The notes: a model not told the origin generated them from the sequence alone. A DNA stretch of 41,393 bases from Rubellimicrobium rubrum (GCF_006152115.1 NZ_VDFU01000031.1:1-41393), one strand, 5' to 3'; counted from the stretch's first letter, positions 9,082 through 16,098 are shown. Program-made: numbers and translations.

Positions 9082-9987
9082 TTATCGGGGGCCCTCCAAG
9101 CCGATCGTCTCGGCGATCATGGCGCGCACCAGGGGCAGTTCGTCGAAGGTTCGGGGATAGGTCAAGGCATAGCCCGGCACCGCATTGGCCACCAGACTCG
9201 CGAGGCGCATCCGCTGTCCGGCCTTCATCCGATCAGCGGGATCGAGGGCAAAGCTGCTGCGGAGGAGTTCGATGCACACCTCGGACGGAGGAAGCCGGGC
9301 GATCCGACGCTTCCCGGCTTGGCAAGGGTCGGACAGGAAGAAGAGCCCCTGCAGCCTGAGGTCCGCCGGAGTGGAGGCCGCGTTGCCGACTGCCACGCTG
9401 ATCTTGCGCCCTGTGGGCCGCGAGTCCGCCCCGGCCTGCGAATAAAGCTGAGCCCAAGCGTCGGGCAGCAGCTTGAGCCGGGTATAAAGCGCTCGTGCCA
9501 GGACGGTCTCGTCCTCGTGGCGCAGGTCGACCGCGTCGTCCCCGAGCAGCGGCCATCCGGTCTGGTGCAGGTATCCGGTCAGCGTCGACTTGCCGTGGCC
9601 AGATGGCGCGACGAACAGCACGGCCGAGTTGGGTGCCGGAGCGACCGCGCCGGCATGGATCACCAGATGCCCCAGATGGGACAGGATCCGTGGCGCGACA
9701 TGATCGCCGACCCACTGCGCCACCAGTTCGTCCTCGGCCTCTGGGTCCACGTCATGAACCAGCACGGAGCGGGTTTCAAAGGACACGCGGGCGGAGGCAA
9801 TGCCTTCGGTGCGGACGAGCCTGTCGGGGCCGTCCTCGGCCTTGCCTGTTTCGGTGCCGCACCCGTCATTCCAGGTCCAGGACGAAGCCCGGGCTGGCGC
9901 TGCCTCGCCACGGCGGAAGCTCCAGCCCGGCAAGCCGAACGGGTCGAGGTCACGAGACGCGGAGGGATGATCAAAGGCTTGAACCAT
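9082..9987 (-). CDS. HPr-kinase-like lasso peptide kinase
   Basis: A 301-residue protein related to the C-terminal domain of HPr Ser kinase/phosphorylase. The P-loop APSGHGKST (P128-T135) is preceded by HLVIHAGAVAP and followed by WPLLGDDAVDL (D150/D151), the usual order in this family. Such kinases in lasso clusters, for example paeninodin, phosphorylate a Ser on the precursor's C-terminus, so I infer a tailoring kinase here. The predicted core encoded upstream has no C-terminal Ser, so the acceptor is unclear. The first 50 residues match nothing I recognise, and its ribosome site is weak. ATG 9987 overlaps the stop of a possible 56-residue frame as TGATG. Confidence 0.82.
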   Translation of the reverse strand: MVQAFDHPSASRDLDPFGLPGWSFRRGEAAPARASSWTWNDGCGTETGKAEDGPDRLVRTEGIASARVSFETRSVLVHDVDPEAEDELVAQWVGDHVAPRILSHLGHLVIHAGAVAPAPNSAVLFVAPSGHGKSTLTGYLHQTGWPLLGDDAVDLRHEDETVLARALYTRLKLLPDAWAQLYSQAGADSRPTGRKISVAVGNAASTPADLRLQGLFFLSDPCQAGKRRIARLPPSEVCIELLRSSFALDPADRMKAGQRMRLASLVANAVPGYALTYPRTFDELPLVRAMIAETIGLEGPR

Positions 9988-10157
9988 CAGCGATGCCTAA
10001 TCCGGCCATCCCGATCAGGGCTGCTGGACCCCCTCGGAACGATAGACCCTGTTCTCCGATGCTCCGAGATCGGTGCAGGAGACCTGGTTCCGGCCGCCTG
10101 GGCCATGTCGGCCAGAAGGCTGGCGCCCGACGGACGTTCCACAAGGACATCCGCCAT
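9987..10157 (-). CDS. possible 56-residue protein, unrecognised
   Basis: An open frame starting MADVLVERPSGASLLADMAQ with AAGGTGGG just before its ATG. Its stop overlaps the kinase start as TGATG, which would allow translational coupling. The C-terminal half is rich in Ser, Arg and Pro and resembles no family I know. It lacks the YxxPxLxxxG leader motif, so I do not consider it a second lasso precursor. It lies within the roughly 365-base stretch between precursor and kinase, which otherwise would be untranslated. It may be a chance frame or the decayed end of another gene. Confidence 0.25.
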   Translation of the reverse strand: MADVLVERPSGASLLADMAQAAGTRSPAPISEHRRTGSIVPRGSSSPDRDGRIRHR

Positions 10158-10353
10158 GCCCACCTTGGCACGATCGCGACAGCCCGTGCGCTTGGGACGT
10201 GACGCTTTGGTCATCACATCCAAGGGTCACTGGCTTTCAGGTGACTTGGGCCAGATGCGAATCGCAGGGCTGGTTCTCAACCCCGATCCTCGGACGAGCA
10301 CAGGGCGAAATACGCCAGTTGAACCTAGGCCGGCGTCCCAGGCCTGGGCGGCT
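10158..10353. other. spacer between lasso precursor and kinase
   Basis: Together with the doubtful frame at 9987-10157, this forms an unusually long gap in an otherwise tightly packed operon. Apart from the stem-loop right behind the precursor stop, I see no convincing gene, promoter or terminator in it. Confidence 0.5.
10324..10348 (-). promoter_or_regulatory. stem-loop just downstream of the lasso precursor
   Basis: The arms CCTAGGCC (10324-10331) and GGCCTGGG (10341-10348) pair over eight positions, with one G-T wobble or C-A mismatch depending on strand, around a nine-base loop. The 12-base perfect palindrome CCCAGGCCTGGG lies within it at 10337-10348. It begins five bases after the precursor stop codon. 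Placement suggests an mRNA-stabilising or partly terminating hairpin that keeps precursor transcript above enzyme transcript, as is common in RiPP operons. There is no T-run, so it is not a classical terminator. Confidence 0.35.
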
Positions 10354-10500
10354 TCAGGGCCGGATGCGGCCCCGTTCCTGGCCTTTGTTGCTTTCCTTGG
10401 TGCCCTTGGTGCCGGAAGCCGTCAGGGCCGTGACCGTACCATGCACCGTCAGCGTGGGAGCGGCGTACTTCTTGGCGGCACTCTGCTCTTGATTGTTCAT
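10354..10500 (-). CDS. lasso peptide precursor (A)
   Basis: A 48-residue peptide that I read as the precursor of this lasso cluster. The leader contains YAAPTLTVHGTVTALTA (residues 12-28), which fits the B1-recognition pattern YxxPxLxxxG followed by the LTx that precedes the cleavage site. Thr at the penultimate leader position is the hallmark of lasso precursors. Cleavage after residue 28 gives a 20-residue core beginning SGTKGTKE. Its first residue is Ser and Glu is at position 8, so an eight-membered macrolactam ring Ser1-Glu8 is predicted, with the tail SNKGQERGRIRP. The core is strongly basic (three Lys, three Arg). AAGGAC precedes ATG 10500, 37 bases after the cyclase stop. Ring register and maturation are inference. 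Confidence 0.85.
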   Translation of the reverse strand: MNNQEQSAAKKYAAPTLTVHGTVTALTASGTKGTKESNKGQERGRIRP

Positions 10501-10537
10501 CGCTTCGTCCTTGTTGCTTCCTAGGAGTGTCTGGTGG

Positions 10538-12421
10538 TCATGGCTTCGGTCCGTATGCCGAATTCGACCAAAGCGCCAAGACCGTCCTGTCCCAGCGTAG
10601 GTCGTCTACTAATGGTCTGCTCAGTGGCTGTCCATAGGGCAGGTTCAATGCCTGGTTGAGCAGGGTTGCAGTTGTGTCGCTGGGGCCCGGCATTGCGCCA
10701 TGCTTGTCGGCGGACCGGATCAGCAATTGGGTCAGTGTCCACCCGAGATGGGTTCGCCCCGCACGCCAAAGCACCTCCTCGGGTAGCAGGCCCCGAAGCG
10801 CGCGTCGCAGCAGCACCTTGGGCCAGCCGTCCGTCTTCATCTGCGAGGACGGGCAGCGAAGGCAGAACTCGATGACGCGGAGGTCCATGAAGGGGTCGCG
10901 CGGCTCGATCCCGTGCCCCGCCGCGACGCGGTCATAGCGCTCCCGCCCCACCAGCAGGACCGGACCGCTGATGCTGGCCGCGCGCCACGCGGCCTGGGAT
11001 GGCGCCGGGGCGAAACTGTTCCGCCGCCACCGCGCAACGCGCGACCGAAGATCAACCTGCCGGGCGAAGTCGGGATGGAGGAGGGCGCCCTTCGGACGGG
11101 CATCGTCCAGGCCGCTCCAGCGACGCCGAGCGCGGCGAAGCCAGTCCGGAACCGCCGCTTGCCGGAGAGCCTCTCCCATGAACCGCCAGCGCGTGTGCTC
11201 CCCGCTCCAGTACCGTTCCTCGGCCACCGCCTCGTTCCAGGCCGTCGTCCATCGGCCCGCGCGGATCAACTGCCCCATCCGGTTCCCGTCGGTCAGAACG
11301 ATGTCCCCGGCCACGCCATCCAGCACGACCCGCACGCCTGCGCGCTCTGCGGCGATATAGGCGCTGCGCACGAGGTTCATCTGACCGTCGAATGGCTCCT
11401 TCAGGGACCGGAGAGCCTCGTGCAGGTCGTCCATGTAGGGGGACAGGTCCGCCACATCCACCAGATGCGGGTCCAGGCCCGGAATGGTAAGGCTGGCCCG
11501 GATGGCCCGTGTCTCGGCGCAATCGGGGTCCGCCGAATGGATCACGGAAAACGTGGGGAGAGGCCCGCGGCCCTCGGCCGCGAGGAGGCGCGTCGCGACG
11601 GCGACCGCCGAGCCCGAGTCGAGCCCTCCGGACAGCATCGAGCCGACCGGGCCGTCGCTTCGCAGGCGGCATCGCACCGCTTCGGTGAACACGTCGAGGA
11701 AGGCGTCCGCATAGGCTTGGTCGCTTCCAAGGCGCATCTCGGGGCCCGGGACCAGGGACCAGTAGCGCCGGACGGTCAGGCCCCTGGCATCCGCCACGAG
11801 CCAATGGGCCGGCGGCAGACGGCGGACATGCTGGAAGAAGGTCGACTCGACGTCGATGGCCTCGAGGTAATCCTCAAGATAGTCTGCGATCCGACCCGTA
11901 TCCAGGTCGGGCGGAACCCCCTGAGCCTCGAGCACGGCCCGAGGCTCGGTCGCAAAGGCCAGCAGGCGGTTCTCGCGGTGCGCATAAGCGAGCTGCCGCA
12001 TCCCCATAGGGTCGCGCGCCGCAATGATCTGCTCAGCGCGCGGATCCCATATGGCAAAGGCGAAGTCGCCCAGCAGGCGGGTGAGGCAACCCTCGCCCCA
12101 GGCCAGCCAGGCCCGGAGGATGATCTCCCCGTCGCCGATCACGCGGCCGGTCCCGAGGAGGTCCAGTGCAGCCAGCAGCTCTGCCCGGTTGTCGAGCCGG
12201 ACATCCGCAGTGATCGTGCAGCCCGTCGCGGGATCGGTCAGCGGCATGACCTCGTGCCGTGCTTCCGGCGTGGTGGCGAGCAGCGTGTGGCCCAAGGCGA
12301 CCTGGCCTTCCCGATGGATCCGGGTCGCGTTGGGGCCGCGCCGTTCCAGAAGGGCGGCCATGGCCTCGATGCCGTCAGGCGGCCCACCATCGAGCCTAAG
12401 GATGCCACAAATGCCGCTCAT
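10538..12421 (-). CDS. lasso peptide cyclase C (asparagine synthetase-like)
   Basis: A 627-residue AsnB homologue predicted to adenylate the Glu8 side chain of the core and close the isopeptide ring onto the N-terminal amine. The N-terminal glutaminase-like domain starts MSGICGILRLDGG. The nucleophilic Cys2 of true asparagine synthetases is Ser here, which agrees with an enzyme that needs no ammonia. The ATP pyrophosphatase motif SGGLDS is at 264-269, and the C-terminal block (YDRVAAGHGIEPRDPFMDLRVIEFCL) is typical of the synthetase domain. ATG overlaps the exporter stop as ATGA. The precursor follows 37 bases after its stop. An ordinary asparagine synthetase is unlikely given Ser2 and the neighbours. 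Confidence 0.93.
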   Translation of the reverse strand: MSGICGILRLDGGPPDGIEAMAALLERRGPNATRIHREGQVALGHTLLATTPEARHEVMPLTDPATGCTITADVRLDNRAELLAALDLLGTGRVIGDGEIILRAWLAWGEGCLTRLLGDFAFAIWDPRAEQIIAARDPMGMRQLAYAHRENRLLAFATEPRAVLEAQGVPPDLDTGRIADYLEDYLEAIDVESTFFQHVRRLPPAHWLVADARGLTVRRYWSLVPGPEMRLGSDQAYADAFLDVFTEAVRCRLRSDGPVGSMLSGGLDSGSAVAVATRLLAAEGRGPLPTFSVIHSADPDCAETRAIRASLTIPGLDPHLVDVADLSPYMDDLHEALRSLKEPFDGQMNLVRSAYIAAERAGVRVVLDGVAGDIVLTDGNRMGQLIRAGRWTTAWNEAVAEERYWSGEHTRWRFMGEALRQAAVPDWLRRARRRWSGLDDARPKGALLHPDFARQVDLRSRVARWRRNSFAPAPSQAAWRAASISGPVLLVGRERYDRVAAGHGIEPRDPFMDLRVIEFCLRCPSSQMKTDGWPKVLLRRALRGLLPEEVLWRAGRTHLGWTLTQLLIRSADKHGAMPGPSDTTATLLNQALNLPYGQPLSRPLVDDLRWDRTVLALWSNSAYGPKP

Positions 12422-14073
12422 GCCGCGCTCCGGTCGGCGACGATCCGGCCCGCATCCAGCCGGACCACACGGTCCGCGAGGGCTAGCGTCGCGGGCCGGT
12501 GGGTGATAACGACAACGGTTCGATTCTTGAGGGCCGAGGCCGCGGCGGCCACAAAGGCGCTTTCTCCGTCGAGATCGTACATCGACGTCGCCTCGTCCAA
12601 GATGAGGATGGGTGGATCCTTCAGGATCGCCCGCGCGAGCGCGATCCGCTGCCCCTGACCGCCCGACAGCCGGACACCATTCTCTCCGATGCGCGTGTCG
12701 TAGCCTTCGGGCAGGTCGAGGATGAAGTCATGCGCTTGGGCGAGGCGTGCGGCGGCCTCGATCTCGGCCACGGTCGCGCCGTCCCGGCCGAAGCCGATGT
12801 TGTCGCGCACCGTGCCGTGAAACAGGAGCGGCCGCTGGGGCACGAGGCCGATCTGTCGGCGCAGGTCGCGCAGCGCGATGGCGCGAAGGTCCATGCCATC
12901 GAGCCGGACCGTGCCCTGTTGCGGATCCTCGAACCGCAGGAGGAGTGAGGTCATCGTCGTTTTGCCCGCGCCATTCGCGCCGGTCAGGGCCAGTGTCTCG
13001 CCGGGGCGGATGGACAGGGTCACTCCTCGGAGAGCCGATTCGCGCCCCGGATAAGCAAAGTAGACGTCTTCGAAGGCGATCGCACCCTTGGCCCGGTGCA
13101 GTCGCGGCGCATGGACAGGCTGCGGCTCGGGCGGCGTGTCGAGGATCTCGGACAGGCGGGCGAGGGTGCCGCGCGCCGACTGGACGCGTCCATAGACATG
13201 GGCCAGTTCCGCCACGGGGCGGGTCAGGAGGGCCGCATAAAGGAGAAGGCTGACCATCTCGGACGGCGACATCGCCCCTGCTTGCAGGCGCTGACCGGCC
13301 AGAGCCAGAAGAAGGACCGCGCCGATCCCGGCCACGAGGCTCGTGGCTGGGCCGAAGACCGCATAGATCTCGGCTTCGCGGATCGCGAGGTCGCGCGCGG
13401 TCCCGGCCTGTTGGCCAAAGCGCCGGGTTGCCTGATCCTCTCGGGTGAAGGCCTTGATGGCGGGCAGCATCGCCAGATCTTCCGAGGCAGTGGCCACCAC
13501 CTGCGCCTCGGCTTCCTGTATGGACTGGGCGAGGCCCCGCAGGCGGCGACCCACGACCTTGAGGGCCAGGTAGAACACGGGCACGATTAGCGGCACCGCC
13601 AGGGCCAAGGCCATGTCGATCCGCGCCATGAGGATCACCGCGCCCAAGGCCGTCACCGCCTGCGCCGGCAGGCCTGCCAGCGTTTCGGTCATGAGACGTC
13701 CCAGACGCTCGATCTCGTAGGTCGAAAGCGCCAGCAGGTCCCCCTGGGTGTGCCGCTGGTGAAAGGACAGTGGCAGCGCCTGGAGGTGATCGTGGACTTG
13801 GGTTCGCATCTCGGCCAGCAGCCGGGCCGTCGCACGACCCGACACTATCCCCAAGGCGGCGCGCAGAACTGCCGCGAGGGTTAGGACCAGAACGAGCAAC
13901 GCCGCCACTGGCGCAAGCGCAACACCCGCCGTTTCCAGGATCGCACCGGCCATTCGTCCAGCCAACGCGGGCAGCAGCAGCATGGCGCCGGACTCGGCCA
14001 GCATCAAGACCGCCAGGAGCGCAAGGGCCCCGGTATGAGGTCGGGCCAGGTGACGGAGCCGGGTGAGGGTCAG
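12418..14073 (-). CDS. lasso peptide ABC exporter (D)
   Basis: A type I ABC exporter half-transporter, predicted to secrete the mature lasso peptide and confer self-immunity. The transmembrane domain fills roughly residues 12-300 (GALALLAVLMLAESGAMLLLP, then VALAPVAALLVLVLTLAAVL). The ATPase domain has Walker A GANGAGKTT (about 360), signature LSGGQGQRIALARA (about 465) and Walker B ILILDEAT. No N-terminal C39 peptidase is present, as expected where B2 does the cleavage. There is no in-frame ATG, GTG or TTG near the expected start. The first is inside helix 1 (ATG 14004). A CTG at 14073 overlaps the nucleotidyltransferase stop as CTGA and follows GAGGGAGGGG, so I start it there tentatively (551 residues). 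Confidence 0.88.
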   Translation of the reverse strand: MTLTRLRHLARPHTGALALLAVLMLAESGAMLLLPALAGRMAGAILETAGVALAPVAALLVLVLTLAAVLRAALGIVSGRATARLLAEMRTQVHDHLQALPLSFHQRHTQGDLLALSTYEIERLGRLMTETLAGLPAQAVTALGAVILMARIDMALALAVPLIVPVFYLALKVVGRRLRGLAQSIQEAEAQVVATASEDLAMLPAIKAFTREDQATRRFGQQAGTARDLAIREAEIYAVFGPATSLVAGIGAVLLLALAGQRLQAGAMSPSEMVSLLLYAALLTRPVAELAHVYGRVQSARGTLARLSEILDTPPEPQPVHAPRLHRAKGAIAFEDVYFAYPGRESALRGVTLSIRPGETLALTGANGAGKTTMTSLLLRFEDPQQGTVRLDGMDLRAIALRDLRRQIGLVPQRPLLFHGTVRDNIGFGRDGATVAEIEAAARLAQAHDFILDLPEGYDTRIGENGVRLSGGQGQRIALARAILKDPPILILDEATSMYDLDGESAFVAAAASALKNRTVVVITHRPATLALADRVVRLDAGRIVADRSAA

Positions 14074-15224
14074 GTGCCCCTCCCTCGCGGACGCGGCCTC
14101 AGGAAAGCCGCGATGCGGCGGAGATGGAGAACGGGCAGGGGCTCCTTGGAGCGGTCCGGGTACTTGGCCCGCATGAAGCTGGCAGGGGGCACCAGCCGAC
14201 CCCAGAGGAACCCGATCTTCCGGCCCAAGCCCGGCACCGCGCGGAGATCCCGCAAAGCGCGTCCGGCCTGATGGCTGCCCAGCAGGTAGCGCGTCTCGGG
14301 GGTGTCCTGGGGTGCGGCAGACAAGCGGCCGACCGTTCCGGCCGGCACAGGCGTGCCCAGTTGCCGCGCGGCGATCGCCAGCCCGTCCAGCGCCACGCGC
14401 GCCAGCCCAGCCTTGGCAGCGGCGGCCTCGAAGTCCTGCCACTCGGCGGGCTCTATGACGCGCGCCAAAAGGTCGATGTCGCGGAGCCAGATCAGCCGGT
14501 CGCCGCTGTAGTGGACTTGGCCGTCCACGTAGTACGGGTTGACGATGTGCTGGGCCCGATGCGCGCAGGCCAGCAGGAGCGCGCCATCCCGAGGCAAGCC
14601 GAAGGCTGCTTGGCACAGCCGAGGCAAGGGGTGCCGGCGGGCCCACACAGCATCGAACTGGAGCGCATGGGCGAGCAGGGGCGAGTTGAGGGCCTGCCAG
14701 TGGAGGTCCACATCGTGAACCAGCCCGTCGGGCGTCTGCTTGGTCCAGGTTTCCTGAAGCCGGACGGCCTCGTCCCCGGTCGGATCGTCATAAAAGTGAG
14801 CAAACCCCTGGGCCGCCAAAACTCGGCGCGCGGTGTCGCGGTCGGCGGGCGCGATCAGGATGTCGCTGTCCCCGCGCGCACGCGCAGCGGAAGGCTCGTA
14901 AAGGTCATAGGCCAGCGCCGATCCCTTGAGTACCAGCACTCGGACTTCGGAGGCGGCCATGACCGACAGGAGGTTGGACAGCACCAGCCTGTGCCGCATC
15001 TCCCACATCGCCTGCGCCATGGCGGCACGGCGCAACGCTTCGGCCGCTTCGGATGGCCAGCCCTCGACGGTCCCGGTCAGGCATCCGGCAACGCCGTGAT
15101 AGAGTGCGCGCCGAACGACGACTTCGGGCCGAACCTGCGGCGGGCAGGCGACCGGCCCGCAAAGCGCGCGGGCCAGGACTGCGTCGGCGGCGCCATCCTC
15201 ATCTGTGGTGATCGCTGGTGCCAT
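14070..15224 (-). CDS. lasso-cluster nucleotidyltransferase family protein
   Basis: A 384-residue protein of the uncharacterised nucleotidyltransferase family (NTP_transf_5-like). The diagnostic stretch is LVLKGSALAYDLYEPSAARARGDSDILI (K100-G101 and GDSD at 118-121), where the acidic pair should hold the metal. Proteins of this kind occur in lasso clusters together with HPr-like kinases. In the pseudomycoidin system such a protein is reported, as I recall it, to act on the phosphorylated peptide. I infer a tailoring role, but an unrelated role is possible. The ATG at 15224 is my choice; ATG 15290 and TTG 15314 are in-frame alternatives and none has a clear ribosome site. Its end overlaps the exporter gene. 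Confidence 0.78.
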   Translation of the reverse strand: MAPAITTDEDGAADAVLARALCGPVACPPQVRPEVVVRRALYHGVAGCLTGTVEGWPSEAAEALRRAAMAQAMWEMRHRLVLSNLLSVMAASEVRVLVLKGSALAYDLYEPSAARARGDSDILIAPADRDTARRVLAAQGFAHFYDDPTGDEAVRLQETWTKQTPDGLVHDVDLHWQALNSPLLAHALQFDAVWARRHPLPRLCQAAFGLPRDGALLLACAHRAQHIVNPYYVDGQVHYSGDRLIWLRDIDLLARVIEPAEWQDFEAAAAKAGLARVALDGLAIAARQLGTPVPAGTVGRLSAAPQDTPETRYLLGSHQAGRALRDLRAVPGLGRKIGFLWGRLVPPASFMRAKYPDRSKEPLPVLHLRRIAAFLRPRPRGRGT

Positions 15225-15393
15225 GGCAGGAAGCTTGGTCCGGGAAGCTGGGACGGATACGCCGCGGTCAACTCGCGCGCGTTCCCGCATGGCGTCGCCG
15301 ACGAACGGAATCAAGTCCCTGTGCGACCGGCATCCAGCGCAGCCGAACGAAGCCCCTGAAGGCGCCCCTTCGGGCTTCGTCCGGGGCCACGCT

Positions 15394-15724
15394 GTGCATA
15401 GATCAAGCGCCTTTGGCGCCCAGGACGACGCGGAGGGTTCGGCAGGCGATCCACAGGTCGAGGCGGAGGGAGGCGTGGCGGACGTAGTGGAGGTCGGCGG
15501 CCACCTTGGCGTGCAGGCCGTCGAGGCCGTCCACGTAGCCCACCTCGACCTGCGCGAGGCCCGAGATGCCGGGGCGCACGGTGTGGCGCTCGCGGTAACC
15601 CGGCACCTGTTCGGCGTACACGCGGGCGTGGTCGAAGAAGTCGGGCCGGGGCCCGATCAGGCTCATCTCGCCCTGGAGCACATTGAGCACCTGCGGCAAC
15701 TCGTCCAACCGCGTGCGACGCAAA
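15394..15724. repeat. direct repeat, copy B, in the intact sugar transferase gene
   Basis: Counterpart of 7956-8178, in the same orientation about 7.4 kb away. It includes the 108 bases missing from copy A: GTGGCG occurs at 15475-15480 and again at 15583-15588, and the deletion spans one hexamer to the other. It extends from just outside the stop codon of the sugar transferase to the codons for RRTRLDELP. Confidence 0.92.
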
Positions 15725-16098
15725 AGGCCGCCCAGGGGAGTGATGCGGTGACGGTCGAGAGCATCGAACGCGCCACGTGCCACCTGGGTGGCGTCCGTCA
15801 TCGAGCGGAACTTCCAGGCCTGGAACGGCTGTCCTCCCTGGCCCATGCGAGTTTGCACGAAGAAAAGCCCGCCGCGGTTGAACCACGGGTTCAGCACGAC
15901 CAGCAGCAGCGCCACCAGCCCCAGGGGCGCCAGCAGCACCAAAGCGCCCAGCACGTCCCCGGCACGCTTGACCCATAGATAACCGGCACGCGAGCGGCCC
16001 GACCCGATCTGGCCCGACCCGACCTGGCCCGACCCGACCTGGCCCGACGCAATCTGGCCCGTTTCGCCCCAGCCGCCCTCGGCCAGAATGTTCGCCAT
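15403..16098 (-). CDS. initiating sugar phosphotransferase (bacterial sugar transferase family)
   Basis: Predicted polyisoprenyl-phosphate sugar-1-phosphate transferase (PF02397, ExoY/WcaJ-like), the first step of repeat-unit assembly on undecaprenyl phosphate. The 231-residue protein has one N-terminal membrane segment (AGDVLGALVLLAPLGLVALL). It then shows the family blocks [32 protein letters not shown] and RPGISGLAQVEVGY. Before the helix lies a Gly/Ser/Gln repeat linker encoded by a 15-base tandem repeat. ATG 16098 is preceded by GGAGCGG; longer starts at ATG 16143 or TTG 16170 remain possible. The nucleotidyltransferase of the lasso set follows 178 bases downstream on the same strand. 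It is divergent from the Wzc-like gene, and its 3' part is duplicated at 7956-8178. Confidence 0.9.
   Translation of the reverse strand: MANILAEGGWGETGQIASGQVGSGQVGSGQIGSGRSRAGYLWVKRAGDVLGALVLLAPLGLVALLLVVLNPWFNRGGLFFVQTRMGQGGQPFQAWKFRSMTDATQVARGAFDALDRHRITPLGGLLRRTRLDELPQVLNVLQGEMSLIGPRPDFFDHARVYAEQVPGYRERHTVRPGISGLAQVEVGYVDGLDGLHAKVAADLHYVRHASLRLDLWIACRTLRVVLGAKGA
15996..16055 (-). repeat. 15-base tandem repeat, four units
   Basis: Four consecutive 15-mers of the form GGCCCGACCCGAYCT start at 15996, 16011, 16026 and 16041. The last is degenerate (GGCCCGACGCAATCT), and a partial fifth copy follows. The unit is a multiple of three, so length changes would alter the GSGQV/GSGQI linker of the sugar transferase without frameshift. 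Confidence 0.9.

Noticed and set aside
9987-10223. Extended version of the small frame before the kinase as a second lasso precursor
   Set aside because: It has no YxxPxLxxxG leader motif and no Asp/Glu 7-9 residues after a plausible cleavage site.
10538-12421. Asparagine synthetase for amino-acid or sugar amidation in the polysaccharide pathway
   Set aside because: Ser at position 2 and the surrounding B1, B2, exporter and precursor genes point to a lasso cyclase.
7956-15724. The bracketing repeats as ends of an insertion sequence or transposon
   Set aside because: They are direct, not inverted, they derive from a coding gene, and there is no transposase or integrase between them.
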